Positions 34,135 through 43,863 are shown, numbered from the stretch's first letter. The stretch: 64,000 nucleotides of DNA from Roseiarcus sp963726105 (GCA_963726105.1 CAVSBJ010000008.1:1-64000); one strand, 5' to 3'. Program-made: numbers and translations. Notes: a model not told the origin generated them from the letters alone.

Positions 34135-36257
34135 GCGGCTGGTCAATAGCCCTTTCTCCCTTCCTTCCATGGCCGGCGATTTACGCGCTGTCGGCCACGG
34201 CGCTCGCCATTTCGGCCGGACTTGTCTGGCGGGGCGTTCGTGGCGCATGGCTGCGCGCGCTGAGCATGGCGCTGCTGCTGCTCGCCTTGCTCGATCCCAA
34301 TCTTGTTCAGGAGAACCGGCGTCCGCTAAAAGACATTGTCGCCGTGGTCGTCGATCGTTCTGAGAGCCAGGGCATCGGCGAGCGCCCACGGCAGACGGAT
34401 AAAGCGCTCGACGAGTTCGAGGCGAGGCTCAAGATGCTCGGAGACGTCGACCTCCGGGTGGTAGAAACCTCGCGCGACGAATCCGAAGTCGAAGGAACCA
34501 AGCTTTTCGCCGCGCTGCGCGGCGCGCTCGCCGATGCGCCGCCCGAGCGGGTCGGCGGAGCAATTATAATCACCGACGGCGACGCGCACGATATTCCGCA
34601 ATCCGCGGCCGCGCTTGGCTTCAACGCGCCGTTGCATGCGTTGATCACCGGCCATGAAGGCGAGCGGCAAAGGCGTATCGAGCTGGTCGAGGCGCCGCGC
34701 TATGGCATCGTTGGCAAAGATCAGGTCATCGAGGCCCGCGTCCTCGATAGCGCCGACCACGGCGAGCCGGTCAGGCTCACGGTGCGGCGAGACGGCGCGA
34801 CCATTGCGACCATTGACGCCAAGATCGGTGAGCGGATCGACGTGAGGGCGTCAATCGACCATCCAGGCCCAAATGTGATCGAGCTCGAAATCGCGCCGGT
34901 TGAAGGCGAGATCGCTCCCGACAGCGATCGCGCCGTGGTCAACATTGAGGGCGTACGCGACAAGCTCAGAGTTTTGCTGGTCTCCGGGAAGCCGCATCCT
35001 GGCGAACGAATGTGGCGCAACCTTTTGAAGTCCGACGCCAACGTCGATCTCGTGCATTTCACCATCCTGCGCCCGCCTGAGAAGGGCGCCGACGGTACGC
35101 CGATCAACGAATTGTCGCTGATCGCTTTTCCGGTCGCGGATTTGTTCGGCCGCAAGATCAAGGACTTCGATCTCATCATTTTCGACCGCTACGCGCAGCA
35201 ATCGATCCTGCCCTACGTCTATCTGGAAAACATTGCCAAATACGTGCGCGACGGCGGCGCGCTGTTGATGGCGGAGGGGCCGGAGTTTTCGACCCCCGAC
35301 GGTCTATTCTATTCTCCGCTCGGCGACATTTCGCCCGCCGAGCCAAGCGGCAACGACGTCGAGACCCCATATCGCGCCCGGGTTTCGGAGGAGGGACAGC
35401 GCCATCCGGTGACCCGAGGCCTGAACGGTTTCGACGCTAACAATGGCGAACCGAACTGGGGGCGTTGGTTCCGGCTCGTCGGCGCGAAGCCGACAAACGG
35501 GGTGACGGTGATGAGCGGTGCGAATGATAAGCCGCTCCTTGTGCTGTCGCGGGTCGATAGGGGGCGCGTGGGTTTGCTGTTGAGCGACCAAATGTGGCTT
35601 TGGGCGCGTGGCTATGACGGCGGCGGCCCGTATCTCGACCTGCTGCGACGTCTCGCGCATTGGTTGATGAAGGAGCCTGATCTGGAAGAGGAGGCCCTCC
35701 GGGTAAGCGCCAAAGGGCGCGAGGTTACGGTTGAGCGCCAGAGCGTGAGCGGAGATGCGCGTGACATTAGCCTCGTCGCGCCCGACGGCTCGAAAACCAA
35801 GCTCGACATGGCGCCTTACGCGCCCGGCCTCAGCCGCGCGCATGTGACTGTCAAAAGATTCGGCCTTTATCGAGCCGAAGATGGAGAGCATGTCGTGCTG
35901 GTCAACGTCGGCCAGGAGAACCCGCTCGAAATGCGGGATGTTGTCTCGACCACTGAAAAGCTGCGTCCGATCGCCGAGGCCACCGGCGGTACGGCGCGTC
36001 GCATCGCAGACGCGGGCGGCGCCATCGTCATGCCAAGGGTCGTCGGCTTGAATCCGTCTTCGAGCTATGGCGGCGTGGATTACATCGGCATCAAGCGGAC
36101 AGGATCGACCGAACTGATTGGCGCGCGGTCGACTTCGCTGGCTTCCGGGTTCTTCGGCCTCGCGGTGCTGTTTGGTATAACAACGCTTGCGTGGGTGAGC
36201 GAGGGTGGCGGCTTGAGACGCGGCGGAGGTGAGCGTCAGCGGGACGAAGTCTCGTAG
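34131..36257 (+). CDS. large membrane protein, class I glutamine-amidotransferase-like fold
   Basis: The protein has 708 residues from a TTG at 34131 that overlaps the DUF4159 stop (TTGA). Two N-terminal membrane segments (WPAIYALSATALAISAGLVW and a short second) and one at the C-terminus (GFFGLAVLFGITTLAWV) frame a large soluble part. This includes DIVAVVVDRSESQGIG (vWA-like) and KLRVLLVSGKPHPGERMWRN with YVRDGGALLMAEGPEFS, as in GATase1-like domains. It is the usual fourth member of this operon and probably works in the same complex. Confidence 0.88.
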   Translation: MSGWSIALSPFLPWPAIYALSATALAISAGLVWRGVRGAWLRALSMALLLLALLDPNLVQENRRPLKDIVAVVVDRSESQGIGERPRQTDKALDEFEARLKMLGDVDLRVVETSRDESEVEGTKLFAALRGALADAPPERVGGAIIITDGDAHDIPQSAAALGFNAPLHALITGHEGERQRRIELVEAPRYGIVGKDQVIEARVLDSADHGEPVRLTVRRDGATIATIDAKIGERIDVRASIDHPGPNVIELEIAPVEGEIAPDSDRAVVNIEGVRDKLRVLLVSGKPHPGERMWRNLLKSDANVDLVHFTILRPPEKGADGTPINELSLIAFPVADLFGRKIKDFDLIIFDRYAQQSILPYVYLENIAKYVRDGGALLMAEGPEFSTPDGLFYSPLGDISPAEPSGNDVETPYRARVSEEGQRHPVTRGLNGFDANNGEPNWGRWFRLVGAKPTNGVTVMSGANDKPLLVLSRVDRGRVGLLLSDQMWLWARGYDGGGPYLDLLRRLAHWLMKEPDLEEEALRVSAKGREVTVERQSVSGDARDISLVAPDGSKTKLDMAPYAPGLSRAHVTVKRFGLYRAEDGEHVVLVNVGQENPLEMRDVVSTTEKLRPIAEATGGTARRIADAGGAIVMPRVVGLNPSSSYGGVDYIGIKRTGSTELIGARSTSLASGFFGLAVLFGITTLAWVSEGGGLRRGGGERQRDEVS

Positions 36258-36309
36258 AAGTCTCGCTGAGACATTGCGTCGCTCGAAGGCGATGGACCTT
36301 GCACGGCTG

Positions 36310-36775
36310 TGGAGAAGGCCCTGACCCCGACATTTTGCGCGAGATGATCGCGTTCGTCGCCGAGCGGCTGATGGAGATGGAGGTCGACCTTTCGGAAGGC
36401 CAAGGCTTTCTGGACCGAGTTTTTGCATAAGCTGAGACGGCGCGGCCTGCGCGGCGTCCGGCTCGTGGTCTCCGACGCCCATTGGGGGCATCAAGGCCGC
36501 GGTCGCCAAGTTGATGAATGCCACCCTGGCGGCGCTGCCGGGTCCATACCCTGCGCAACGCGCTCGCCGATGCGGGAAAAAGCAGCAGCCGCGTCGGCGC
36601 AAGCCAGCGCCAAGGCCGCCAACGCCCAGTGGCGAAGGGTGCCGACCAACTCAGGCCGAAGCTTCCCAGACTTACCAGCTTCATGGACGAGGCCGAGGTC
36701 TCGCCTCTACAAGCTTTCCCGCCGAGCATGGCCGAAGCTGCACTACACCAACGGCGCGTGACCTGCCACTGAGAT
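36310..36775 (+). mobile_element. IS256-family transposase relic with large deletion
   Basis: Pieces read ILREMIAFVAERLMEMEVD, then after a large deletion KAKAFWTEFLHKLRRRGLRG with VRLVVSDAH, KAAVAKLMNATL and, in other frames, GADQLRPKLPRLTSFMDEAE. These are the early and the middle parts of an IS256-type transposase unlike the copies at 14.8 kb. No termini are recognisable. The gap 36258–36309 holds nothing. Confidence 0.75.
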
Positions 36776-36785
36776 TTTCCTCGAG

Positions 36786-36965
36786 ATGAAGCGAGCGCGG
36801 TTCACGGAAGAGCAGATCATTGGGGTGTTGAAGGAGCACGAGGGCGGGGGCGCAAGACGGCGGATCTGGCGCGCAAGCCCGGCGTCTCGGAAGCGACGCT
36901 TTACAAGTGGAAGGCCGGGTCCGGCGGCATGGATGTCTCCGAGGCGAAGCAGTTGAAGCGGTCTC
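36786..36965 (+). mobile_element. IS3-family orfA fragment
   Basis: MKRARFTEEQIIGVLKEHE begins a helix-turn-helix orfA (IS3/IS407-like). A frameshift near 36845 precedes KTADLARKPGVSEATLYKWK with AGSGGMDVSEAKQLK. It ends where the IS6-type sequence begins. It is about 60 codons of an orfA that is normally 90–100 codons, with no orfB. Confidence 0.75.
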
Positions 36966-37009
36966 GTCAGGTTAACGATTTACGAGCGGCCGCGCGGCTA
37001 TACGGCCGC

Positions 37010-37649
37010 CATGCCGACAGCCCGCGACCCTCTCTGCCACCGCCATCGCTTTCCTCCGGAGGTCATCAGCCATGCGGTTTGGCTCTATTTCCGGTTTCCG
37101 CGGAGCCTTCGCAGGGTCGAAGAAACGCTGGCGACGCGTGGGATTTGCGTGACCTAAGAGACCGTGCGCCAGTGGGGCAAGAAGTTCGGCAAGGCATTCG
37201 CCGATCAGATCCGCCAGCGCACGCCTGCCCGCGGCGACAAATGGCATGGGGATGAGGCGGTCATCTCGATCGCGGGCGAACAACACTGGCTTTGGCGCGC
37301 CGTTGATCAAAACGGCTTCGTTCTCGACGTCCTGGTCCAGCGCCGCGGACACAGCCGCGCGGCGAACTCTGATCAACCGACCAGGCGGCGCGAACGGATC
37401 ATGAAGCGATTCAATCTGCTCGACAGGCGCAATGGTTCCTAACGGTTCACGATCAAGTCGCGAACCTCCTCCACATCCCCCATCCCGAATCCGTCCCTGC
37501 TGACCTCCGCCGCGCTTCGCGCGAGCGAGCCTTTGCGGTCTGGAGCGAGATATGGAAGGTCCAGCCGATTGCCTTCCTCCCGCCAGCTTCGTTCATTGAA
37601 ACCGCGACGTTGATCCATCGAGGTCGGGATTACGCCAACAATACGAGTT
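37010..37649 (+). mobile_element. IS6-family transposase relic with internal deletion
   Basis: The frame reads RHRFPPEVISHAVWLYFRFP, a stop/frameshift, ETVRQWGKKFGKAFADQIRQ, then DKWHGDEAVISIAGEQHWLW with RAVDQNGFVLDVLVQRRGHS. It then jumps to NSDQPTRRRERIMKRF and HDQVANLLHIPH. In intact IS6 transposases about 45 residues with the second Asp lie between VQRR and NS.QPTRRRERIMK; here they are deleted. The 3' end runs up to the stop of the hydrolase pseudogene. Confidence 0.8.
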
Positions 37650-38473
37650 AAGCGTTTGAGGTTCGCCTCGTCGGCGGCGCGTCTAGCCGCACAGCCACGC
37701 CCTTCAGTTCCGGAGATGGCGGCGGATAGAGGCGCATCACCAAGGGATCGTGCCCCGGCACGATGTGGTCGGGGCTCGGCGCGATGGCACGGAGTCGGTT
37801 GTAACCCTCGAGCGTGTCGCCGACATGGAAGGTCGTCGTGAACGGCCGCCCGCTTTCCATGTGCTCGTAATAGTGCGTCACGTCCGACGCCAGCACCAGC
37901 CAACCTCGCTCAGTATGGACGCTGACAAACTGCAAGCCCGCCGAATGTCCGCCCGCGAGGTGCAGGCGAAAGCCAGGTGCGAGCTCTGTGTCTCCGTTGT
38001 GAAAGATGACGCGCCCCCGGTAGTTGAGTTCGAACCATGCCGACCACGTCCTCGACCTCGAACGCATGCGACAGGAAGGGGTGACGCATGTATTTTCCGG
38101 TCGCGAAAGCGAGTTCGGCCTCCTGGAGATGAAAGCGCGCTTTGGGAAATCGATCGAAGTTGCCGACGTGATCGTAGTGAAGGTGGGTGATGATGACGTC
38201 CTCGACGTCGGCAGCGCGCACGCCCAGGAGTTCGAGCGCGTCAACGGGATTACGCAGGTAGATGCGCTTGCGCTGAGTCGACACGTCCTCGGTAAAGCCG
38301 CAATCGATAACGAAGCAGCGCTCGTCGCTGACCGCGAGCCAGCAGAAGTAATCCATGGGCATCGGCCCGTCATGCGGATCGCCGCCGATGAAGTTGTCCT
38401 GCCGGCGGCCCTCGCGGGTCGCATAGCGTAGCGCATAAACCCGATAGCGCGGAAGGTTGTTATCGTCAGGCAT
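37648..38473 (-). pseudogene. metallo-beta-lactamase-fold (AHL-lactonase-like) hydrolase, frameshifted
   Basis: From ATG 38473 (MPDDNNLPRYRVYALRYATR) the protein reads FVIDCGFTEDVS and the zinc motif IITHLHYDHVGNFDRF (HxHxDH). Then, after a frame change near 38030, it continues ELNYRGRVIFHNGDTELAPG, HLAGGHSAGLQFVSV, DVTHYYEHM and HIVPGHDPLV. Loss of one CG dinucleotide (GTTCGCGAAC to GTTCGAAC) explains the break. The family opens lactone or similar rings. It is last in the minus-strand cluster and next to IS debris. Confidence 0.75.
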
Positions 38474-38525
38474 AGCTCCCGCGCCCCTTATCGCTCGGGT
38501 CGATCCGCCACCGGCGGGTCCCAAG

Positions 38526-39929
38526 CTACGCCGCGCCAGCTTTGGCGACTGGCGCAAGAGCGAGTTGCATCAAGGCGCCCACATCCGTGCTCCGGTCGAG
38601 ATCGTCGACCGCGGCTTCGAGCGCCTTGGCCACGTCCGTGCCGATCGCCTTCACGGCAGCGAGGCGAAACCGACGGCGGATGAGGTCGAGATCGGCCGGG
38701 ATGACGTCCGGAAGCCGATGCGAGAGGACACGCCCGTCCTTGAGCCGGACGGTCACTTCGGCTCCCTGCTTGGCTGGGAATGCCGCGGTGAAATCGTCTC
38801 CCGCCATGACTGTCACTTTCGCCGCCAAGGCTAGCAGCGCCGAATCATTCAAGTTGAGATAACTTGCTTCGTCGACCGATCCGCGCAGAAGCGCGCTCGC
38901 GACCGCATAATGGATGCTCATCTTCGCCTGAAGGACGCGCGCGAACGGGCCGGCATAGTCGCAGCCGGGATAGGCCTTGGCGGCGCGCGACGCGCTGACT
39001 TCGACTGAAACGATGTCTGAAGGATCGAACCGGGCGCCCTTCGCCAGCGCCAAGGCGGCGAGGCACGGGGTTTGAGCGAAATTGCACACTGGAACAGGCT
39101 TGAAGAAAACCGACATGATCTCCGGCTCGCCTTCGAACAGGCGAACCGCGGGCGCCTTATGATCGGGCCGGTAGGCTGTGAGCAATCCCGCCTCCCCGTC
39201 GAGCGCCTTCTCCGAGCCATACGCCCCAAGCGCGGCGAGTTGGGCTGCAGTCAGACCATTGCGCGCTGCCACCCCGGCCTCGAAGAACATTTCGTCCGCG
39301 CCAGTGTGAGGCCATTGGTTCTGACCCCCAACAAAATTGGCCGCGAGCGAAAGCGCGCTCGCGGTCGCGGCCTCGTCGAGACCGAGCAACCGGCTGCAGG
39401 CGGCCGCCGCGGCCAGGGGGCCGGTGAAACCGGTCGGGCGGAAGGTTCGGGCGAATTCCGGCGTCACGATCGCGCGGCCTATGCGACCGCCGACCTCATA
39501 TCCGACGATGGCGGCGGCGGCGAAGCTACGCCCATCCACGCGCCGCTGCTGAGCAAGCGCAAGCAGCGGCGGCAGAACGACAATGCCAAGATGGCTGACG
39601 CTGCCGGTATGCATGTCCTCTCGCACCAGCCCATGTCCGGCAACGCTGTTGGCGAAGACGGCGTCCATCGCTGGCGCTTTGACGGTCGTCCCTATGATCG
39701 AGCAGGGACCGGCTCCGGCTGTCGCCAGCCCCTGCGCCTGCCGGGCCCATGGCAGAGCGTGCGCTTCGAATGCGCAGGCAAGGAAGTCGAGCAGGCAAAC
39801 CTTGAGCTTGTCGCGAGCCGCGGCGGAAATGTCGCCGTCTCGCTTGGCTGCAAGCGTGGACGCCATGAGAATGGAGAGCGGGACGCTGCGGGTCGTCGGC
39901 GCTTCCGCGAGGGCGACGGAACTCGACAT
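38526..39929 (-). CDS. MmgE/PrpD-family protein
   Basis: The protein has 467 residues. The family includes 2-methylcitrate dehydratase, cis-aconitate decarboxylase and iminodisuccinate epimerase. The all-helical first domain shows LLDFLACAFEA, GPCSIIGTTVKAPAMDAVFA and NSVAGHGLVREDMHTGSVSH (the conserved H..DMD/H loop). The second part has GADEMFFEAGVAARNGLTAA and FKPVPVCNFAQTPCLAAL. It probably acts on a small carboxylic acid in this cluster; the exact reaction cannot be read from sequence. Confidence 0.93.
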   Translation of the reverse strand: MSSSVALAEAPTTRSVPLSILMASTLAAKRDGDISAAARDKLKVCLLDFLACAFEAHALPWARQAQGLATAGAGPCSIIGTTVKAPAMDAVFANSVAGHGLVREDMHTGSVSHLGIVVLPPLLALAQQRRVDGRSFAAAAIVGYEVGGRIGRAIVTPEFARTFRPTGFTGPLAAAAACSRLLGLDEAATASALSLAANFVGGQNQWPHTGADEMFFEAGVAARNGLTAAQLAALGAYGSEKALDGEAGLLTAYRPDHKAPAVRLFEGEPEIMSVFFKPVPVCNFAQTPCLAALALAKGARFDPSDIVSVEVSASRAAKAYPGCDYAGPFARVLQAKMSIHYAVASALLRGSVDEASYLNLNDSALLALAAKVTVMAGDDFTAAFPAKQGAEVTVRLKDGRVLSHRLPDVIPADLDLIRRRFRLAAVKAIGTDVAKALEAAVDDLDRSTDVGALMQLALAPVAKAGAA

Positions 39930-39978
39930 TGAGACCTCCCTGGGTTCTGGTTTCGCTTACCTACGTTGGTCAGCAGGC

Positions 39979-40941
39979 CTACATACGCACGCTCGGCGCC
40001 GCCTTCGCCTGCGGCGACGGGCGCTCCGTGCGTTGATCGGCGCCGCGAAGGATCGCCTGAACCTCATCACGGATCAGACGGGCGACAAGGCGAGTCGCAA
40101 CGCTCATTGGCCGCTGGGTCGACGTCGCGAGCAAAAGTTCGCGCATCAAGGTCGGGTTTGTCAGCGACCAGCTCCGAATGCGCCCGGCGTTCAAGAGATG
40201 CGTCACCGCGCCCTCGGACAATACAGTGTATCCGACGCCCCGCTCCACGAGGCTCAGCGTCGACGGCATGGCGTCGACCTCGAACACGACATTGGCGACG
40301 ACACCAAGCTTTTCGAGCTCGTTGTCGATGAGAACGCGCAAGCCATGCGGTCGCGCCGGCAAAATGACCGGAATATCGGCGAGCCGCTTGGTCGGGACGC
40401 GGTCGCCGCCCAGGCCAGCCGGATCGTCCACTGCGCCGAGGAGGATGAGTTCGTCCGTGAGCAGAGGCTCGGTCTGAAGCGTCGATAGCCGCGGCGCCTG
40501 ATAGACGACGCCAATGTCCACTCTGCCGGTGGAGAGCCACTCGGCGACGTGACCGCTGAAGCCTTCAGCGAGATGAAGGAGGATCCCAGGGAAGGCTTCG
40601 CGGCAGCGCACCACGAGCGGACCTGTCAGCATCCAGCCAATCGAAGGCGGCATCGCGATGGCGACGCGACCTCTCGGCTCCGCCTTCAGGGATCCGATTT
40701 CAGACTGGGCCTTTTCGACGAGACCAACGACGCTGCGCGCATAGGTCTCGAGCACCTTGCCCGCCTCGGACACGACCACGCCGCGCCCGTTGCGATAAAG
40801 GAGCTCGACTCCGAGCTCGGACTCAAGCAGTTTGATTTGGCGGCTGAGGATCGGCTGGGCGACCGACAGCCGGATGGCCGCCTTGGAGAAACTCCCCGAT
40901 TCCGCGACTCCCAGAAAGTAGTCGAGCTGCTTCAATTCCAT
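39979..40941 (-). CDS. LysR-family transcription regulator
   Basis: The protein has 320 residues; the ATG at 40941 gives the standard MELKQLDYFLGVAESGSFSK. The winged HTH covers residues 1–60 (AAIRLSVAQPILSRQIKLLE, RNGRGVVVSEAGKVL). A substrate-binding effector domain follows (RGRVAIAMPPSIGWML, VDIGVVYQ). It lies inside a cluster of same-strand catabolic genes, between MmgE and the aldehyde dehydrogenase, and probably senses the pathway substrate. The 93 bases upstream (40942–41033) lead directly to the end of the dehydrogenase gene. Confidence 0.93.
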   Translation of the reverse strand: MELKQLDYFLGVAESGSFSKAAIRLSVAQPILSRQIKLLESELGVELLYRNGRGVVVSEAGKVLETYARSVVGLVEKAQSEIGSLKAEPRGRVAIAMPPSIGWMLTGPLVVRCREAFPGILLHLAEGFSGHVAEWLSTGRVDIGVVYQAPRLSTLQTEPLLTDELILLGAVDDPAGLGGDRVPTKRLADIPVILPARPHGLRVLIDNELEKLGVVANVVFEVDAMPSTLSLVERGVGYTVLSEGAVTHLLNAGRIRSWSLTNPTLMRELLLATSTQRPMSVATRLVARLIRDEVQAILRGADQRTERPSPQAKAAPSVRM

Positions 40942-41033
40942 CGAAAAGGGTTTCGAACCGGCGGCGCTCGGCGCATGAGCGCCGGAAAGGGCGAAATTAG
41001 CAAGCACAATCTCGCTCCGCAATGTGACCCGCG

Positions 41034-42512
41034 CTAGCGCTGAACGAAGGGGTTCGCGACCTCGCCGATCGTGTCGATCCAGACGCTCTTTTCCTGCAGG
41101 TATTCTCGGATCGCGGTAAGCCCGCTTTCACGCCCGATGCCGGAACGTTTGTAGCCGCCGAAGGGCGAAAGATAGCTCGTGGCCCGATAGGTGTTCACCC
41201 AGACCGTTCCCGCCTCGAGGCGCTCAGCCATGGTGAAGGCGGTCCCGATGCTCTGGGTCCACACGCCCGCCGCTAGCCCGTACTGGGTGTTGTTGGCGAT
41301 CTCGATCGCCTCTTCCTGATCATCGAAAGTGATCACCGAGAGGACAGGGCCGAACACTTCCTCCTGCGCAATGCGCATCTCGGGCTTGACCCCTGTGAAG
41401 ATCGTCGGCTCGACGAACCATCCCTCGCCGCATTCGGCACGGACGGCTTTCCCGCCTCCGAGAACGCACGAGGCGCCCTCGGCTTTGGCGACTTCGATGT
41501 AGTCGAGCACCTTCTTGAATTGCGGCCGGGTCGTTATCGGCCCGACCTGAGTCGTGTCGAGCAGCGGGTCGCCCATGCGCGCGGTCTCGCCCAGCGCGAC
41601 GAGCTTGTCGACGAACTCGTTGTGGATCGAACGGTGGATCAGCGCGCGGGAGCCTGCGATGCAGGTCTGCCCGGTGGCGGCGAAAATGCCCGAGACCACG
41701 CCTTTGACGGCGTTATCGAGAACGGCATCCTTGAACACGATATTGGCCGATTTGCCGCCAAGCTCGAGCGTGACCGGCTTGATGGATTTTGCCGCCAGCT
41801 CGTAGACGCCCTGCCCGGTGCGGTCGCCTCCCGTGAACGCGATCTTCGCCACATGCGGATGGGAGACAAGGCGTTCGCCGATCTCGGAGCCAAATCCGGT
41901 CACGATGTTCACGACGCCGGGCGGAAAACCGGCTTTCTCGAACAGGCGTCCAAATTCGAGCGCGGAGACCGAGGAGAATTCCGACGGCTTCCAGACGACC
42001 GTGTTGCCCGCCGCAAGAGCCGGCGCGAGCTTCCACGCAGCCAGCATCAACGGCGAATTCCACGGCGTGATCGCCGCGACGACCCCAAGCGGCTCCTCAC
42101 GAGTGAAGTTGATCATGCCGGGCTTGTCGATCGGAATGACCCGCCCCTCGATCTTGTCCGCGAGGCCACCGAAATAGTTGAACCATTGGGGTATGTAGCG
42201 CAGCTGCGTCCGCATTTCGGTGATCAGCTTGCCGTTGTCGCGTGTCTCGATCTGCGCCAGCCGATCGGCCTCGGCTGCGATCAGATCGGCGAGCTTGCGG
42301 AGAAGGGCGCCCCGCGCCGTTGCGCCGATCTTGGCCCACGACGGCGCGCGAAACGCCTTCCGCGCTGCTTCCACCGCGCGATCGACGTCCGCGCTTTTGG
42401 CTCGCGGAACAAACGCCCAGACGGCGCCGAGATAAGGGTTTTCAGTCTCGAGCGTCTCGCGTGCTTCGGCCTCGACCCATTCGCCGCCGATCAACATTTG
42501 ATAGCGCTTCAT
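41034..42512 (-). CDS. NAD(P)-dependent aldehyde dehydrogenase
   Basis: The protein has 492 residues. It oxidises an aldehyde to a carboxylic acid. Catalytic residues are visible: Asn152 (ITPWNSP), Lys175 (VVWKPSEFS), Glu250 (TLELGGKSAN) and nucleophile Cys284 (GQTCIAGSR). The end FGGYKRSGIGRESG is also typical. It resembles the betaine/hydroxymuconic-semialdehyde dehydrogenase branch, without a clear substrate. It follows the decarboxylase-like gene after 30 bases. Confidence 0.95.
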   Translation of the reverse strand: MKRYQMLIGGEWVEAEARETLETENPYLGAVWAFVPRAKSADVDRAVEAARKAFRAPSWAKIGATARGALLRKLADLIAAEADRLAQIETRDNGKLITEMRTQLRYIPQWFNYFGGLADKIEGRVIPIDKPGMINFTREEPLGVVAAITPWNSPLMLAAWKLAPALAAGNTVVWKPSEFSSVSALEFGRLFEKAGFPPGVVNIVTGFGSEIGERLVSHPHVAKIAFTGGDRTGQGVYELAAKSIKPVTLELGGKSANIVFKDAVLDNAVKGVVSGIFAATGQTCIAGSRALIHRSIHNEFVDKLVALGETARMGDPLLDTTQVGPITTRPQFKKVLDYIEVAKAEGASCVLGGGKAVRAECGEGWFVEPTIFTGVKPEMRIAQEEVFGPVLSVITFDDQEEAIEIANNTQYGLAAGVWTQSIGTAFTMAERLEAGTVWVNTYRATSYLSPFGGYKRSGIGRESGLTAIREYLQEKSVWIDTIGEVANPFVQR

Positions 42513-42542
42513 GAGCTCATCTCCGCGCCTGAGCTTGGTCCG

Positions 42543-42926
42543 TCAGGCGCTCTTCTCGACCTCGGCAAACGCCTCGCGGGCGATCCGGAACGAATCGACG
42601 CCGGCGGGAATGCCGGCGTAGATCGCCACCTGCAGGAAAACCTCGCGGATCTCAGCTTTGGTGACCCCATTCTTCAGCGCACCCTTGATATGCATCTTCA
42701 GTTCATGCGGGCGGTTGAGCACGCTGATCATGGCAAGATTGAGCATGCTGCGCGTCTTGTGAGGCAGACCCTCGCGTCCCCAGACGGCGCCCCAGCAATA
42801 TTCCGTGGTCAGCTCCTGCATCGGCATGTTGAACTCGTCCGCCGTGGCAAGCGATTTCTCAACGAATTCCGCGCCTAGCACTTTCTTGCGAATCTCAAGA
42901 CCGCGGTCGAATAGTTCCTTGTTCAT
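42543..42926 (-). CDS. carboxymuconolactone-decarboxylase-family protein
   Basis: The protein has 127 residues from MNKELFDRGLEIRKKVLGAE. It matches the PcaC-like family: FVEKSLATADEFNMPMQELT, EYCWGAVWGREGLPHKTRSM and NGVTKAEIREVFLQVAIYAG ending IPAGVDSFRIA. It lacks the CxxC of AhpD-type peroxidase relatives, so a decarboxylase-like role is more likely. It lies between a hydroxyisobutyrate-dehydrogenase-like gene and the aldehyde dehydrogenase. Confidence 0.92.
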   Translation of the reverse strand: MNKELFDRGLEIRKKVLGAEFVEKSLATADEFNMPMQELTTEYCWGAVWGREGLPHKTRSMLNLAMISVLNRPHELKMHIKGALKNGVTKAEIREVFLQVAIYAGIPAGVDSFRIAREAFAEVEKSA

Positions 42927-42975
42927 TTCAGTCTCCAGGTGTCGACGCCAAGCGGCGGGCGGGCGGGCGGCCGGC

Positions 42976-43863
42976 TCAGCCTCTGACCTCGACGCCGGCC
43001 CACTCCTCCACGACGCGCGTGATGCAAGTAAAGTCCGACGTCGGCCCAAACTTGGCGTTGGTGACGGCGAGCATCTGGCGCACCGCCGCCCCGACCACCA
43101 TCGGCACGCCCATGCTCTCCGCTTCGTCGACGCAGAGACGGACATCCTTATAAGAGAGCCCGGTCGCAAAGCCGAAATCAAAGGTGCCTGGCAAAATCGA
43201 GCGGGGAAACTTGTCTTGGGTCGCGCTGTTGCGGCCGCTGCCGGCATTGATGATATCAAGCATGATCTTCGGATCGATCCCCGCCTTGACGCCCATCACC
43301 AAAGCTTCGGAGGAAATGACCATCGCGGCCGCGGCCAGCAGATTGTTTCCGAGCTTCGCCACTTGGGCAAGGCCGGCCTTCTCGCCGACGAAGAAAACCT
43401 TGCCAAAGTTCTTGAGCAACGGCTCGGCGGCTTCAAATGACGCGCGCGGGCCGGAGGCCATCACGGCGAGCGTTCCATTCTTGGCGCCCGCGATCCCGCC
43501 TGAAACCGGCGCGTCGATCCAGCCAACGCCATAGGGCTCCAGACCGCGTGAAACACGCGTCGCCATGCCGGGTCCGCTGGTCGACAGATCGACCACCGTC
43601 TTCACTCGAGAGCTCTGCCCGACGTTGCCCAGAACCACCCTTTCGACAATGTCGGGCGTCGGAAGGCTTACGAATGCGAGATCAACCGAGTCGAAAACGT
43701 CTTTGGGCGACGAGCCCACCGCGGCGCCGGCGTTCTTCTGAGGCGCCTGCGCATCCGGATTTGTGTCAAAGACCACGAGGTCGAAGCCGGCGCTGATCAG
43801 TCGAAGGCTCATGGGGCCGCCCATTCGCCCGAGTCCGATAAAGCCGATTTTTGGCGTCGCCAT
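42976..43863 (-). CDS. 3-hydroxyisobutyrate-dehydrogenase-like oxidoreductase
   Basis: The protein has 295 residues from ATG 43863 (MATPKIGFIGLGRMGGPMSL), preferred over 43887 because AAGGA lies at a good distance. A Rossmann domain (GFIGLGRMG) is followed by the family marks VDLSTSGPGMA, DAPVSGGIAGAKNGTLAVMA and catalytic Lys in AKLGNNLLAAAAM. It oxidises a beta-hydroxy acid to a semialdehyde in relatives. This makes a natural partner for the aldehyde dehydrogenase next door. The gap 43864–44037 holds no gene. Confidence 0.93.
   Translation of the reverse strand: MATPKIGFIGLGRMGGPMSLRLISAGFDLVVFDTNPDAQAPQKNAGAAVGSSPKDVFDSVDLAFVSLPTPDIVERVVLGNVGQSSRVKTVVDLSTSGPGMATRVSRGLEPYGVGWIDAPVSGGIAGAKNGTLAVMASGPRASFEAAEPLLKNFGKVFFVGEKAGLAQVAKLGNNLLAAAAMVISSEALVMGVKAGIDPKIMLDIINAGSGRNSATQDKFPRSILPGTFDFGFATGLSYKDVRLCVDEAESMGVPMVVGAAVRQMLAVTNAKFGPTSDFTCITRVVEEWAGVEVRG

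Noticed and set aside
41520..42878. 452-codon plus-strand frame opposite the aldehyde dehydrogenase
   Set aside because: The dehydrogenase on the other strand has all catalytic residues; this frame matches no family I know.
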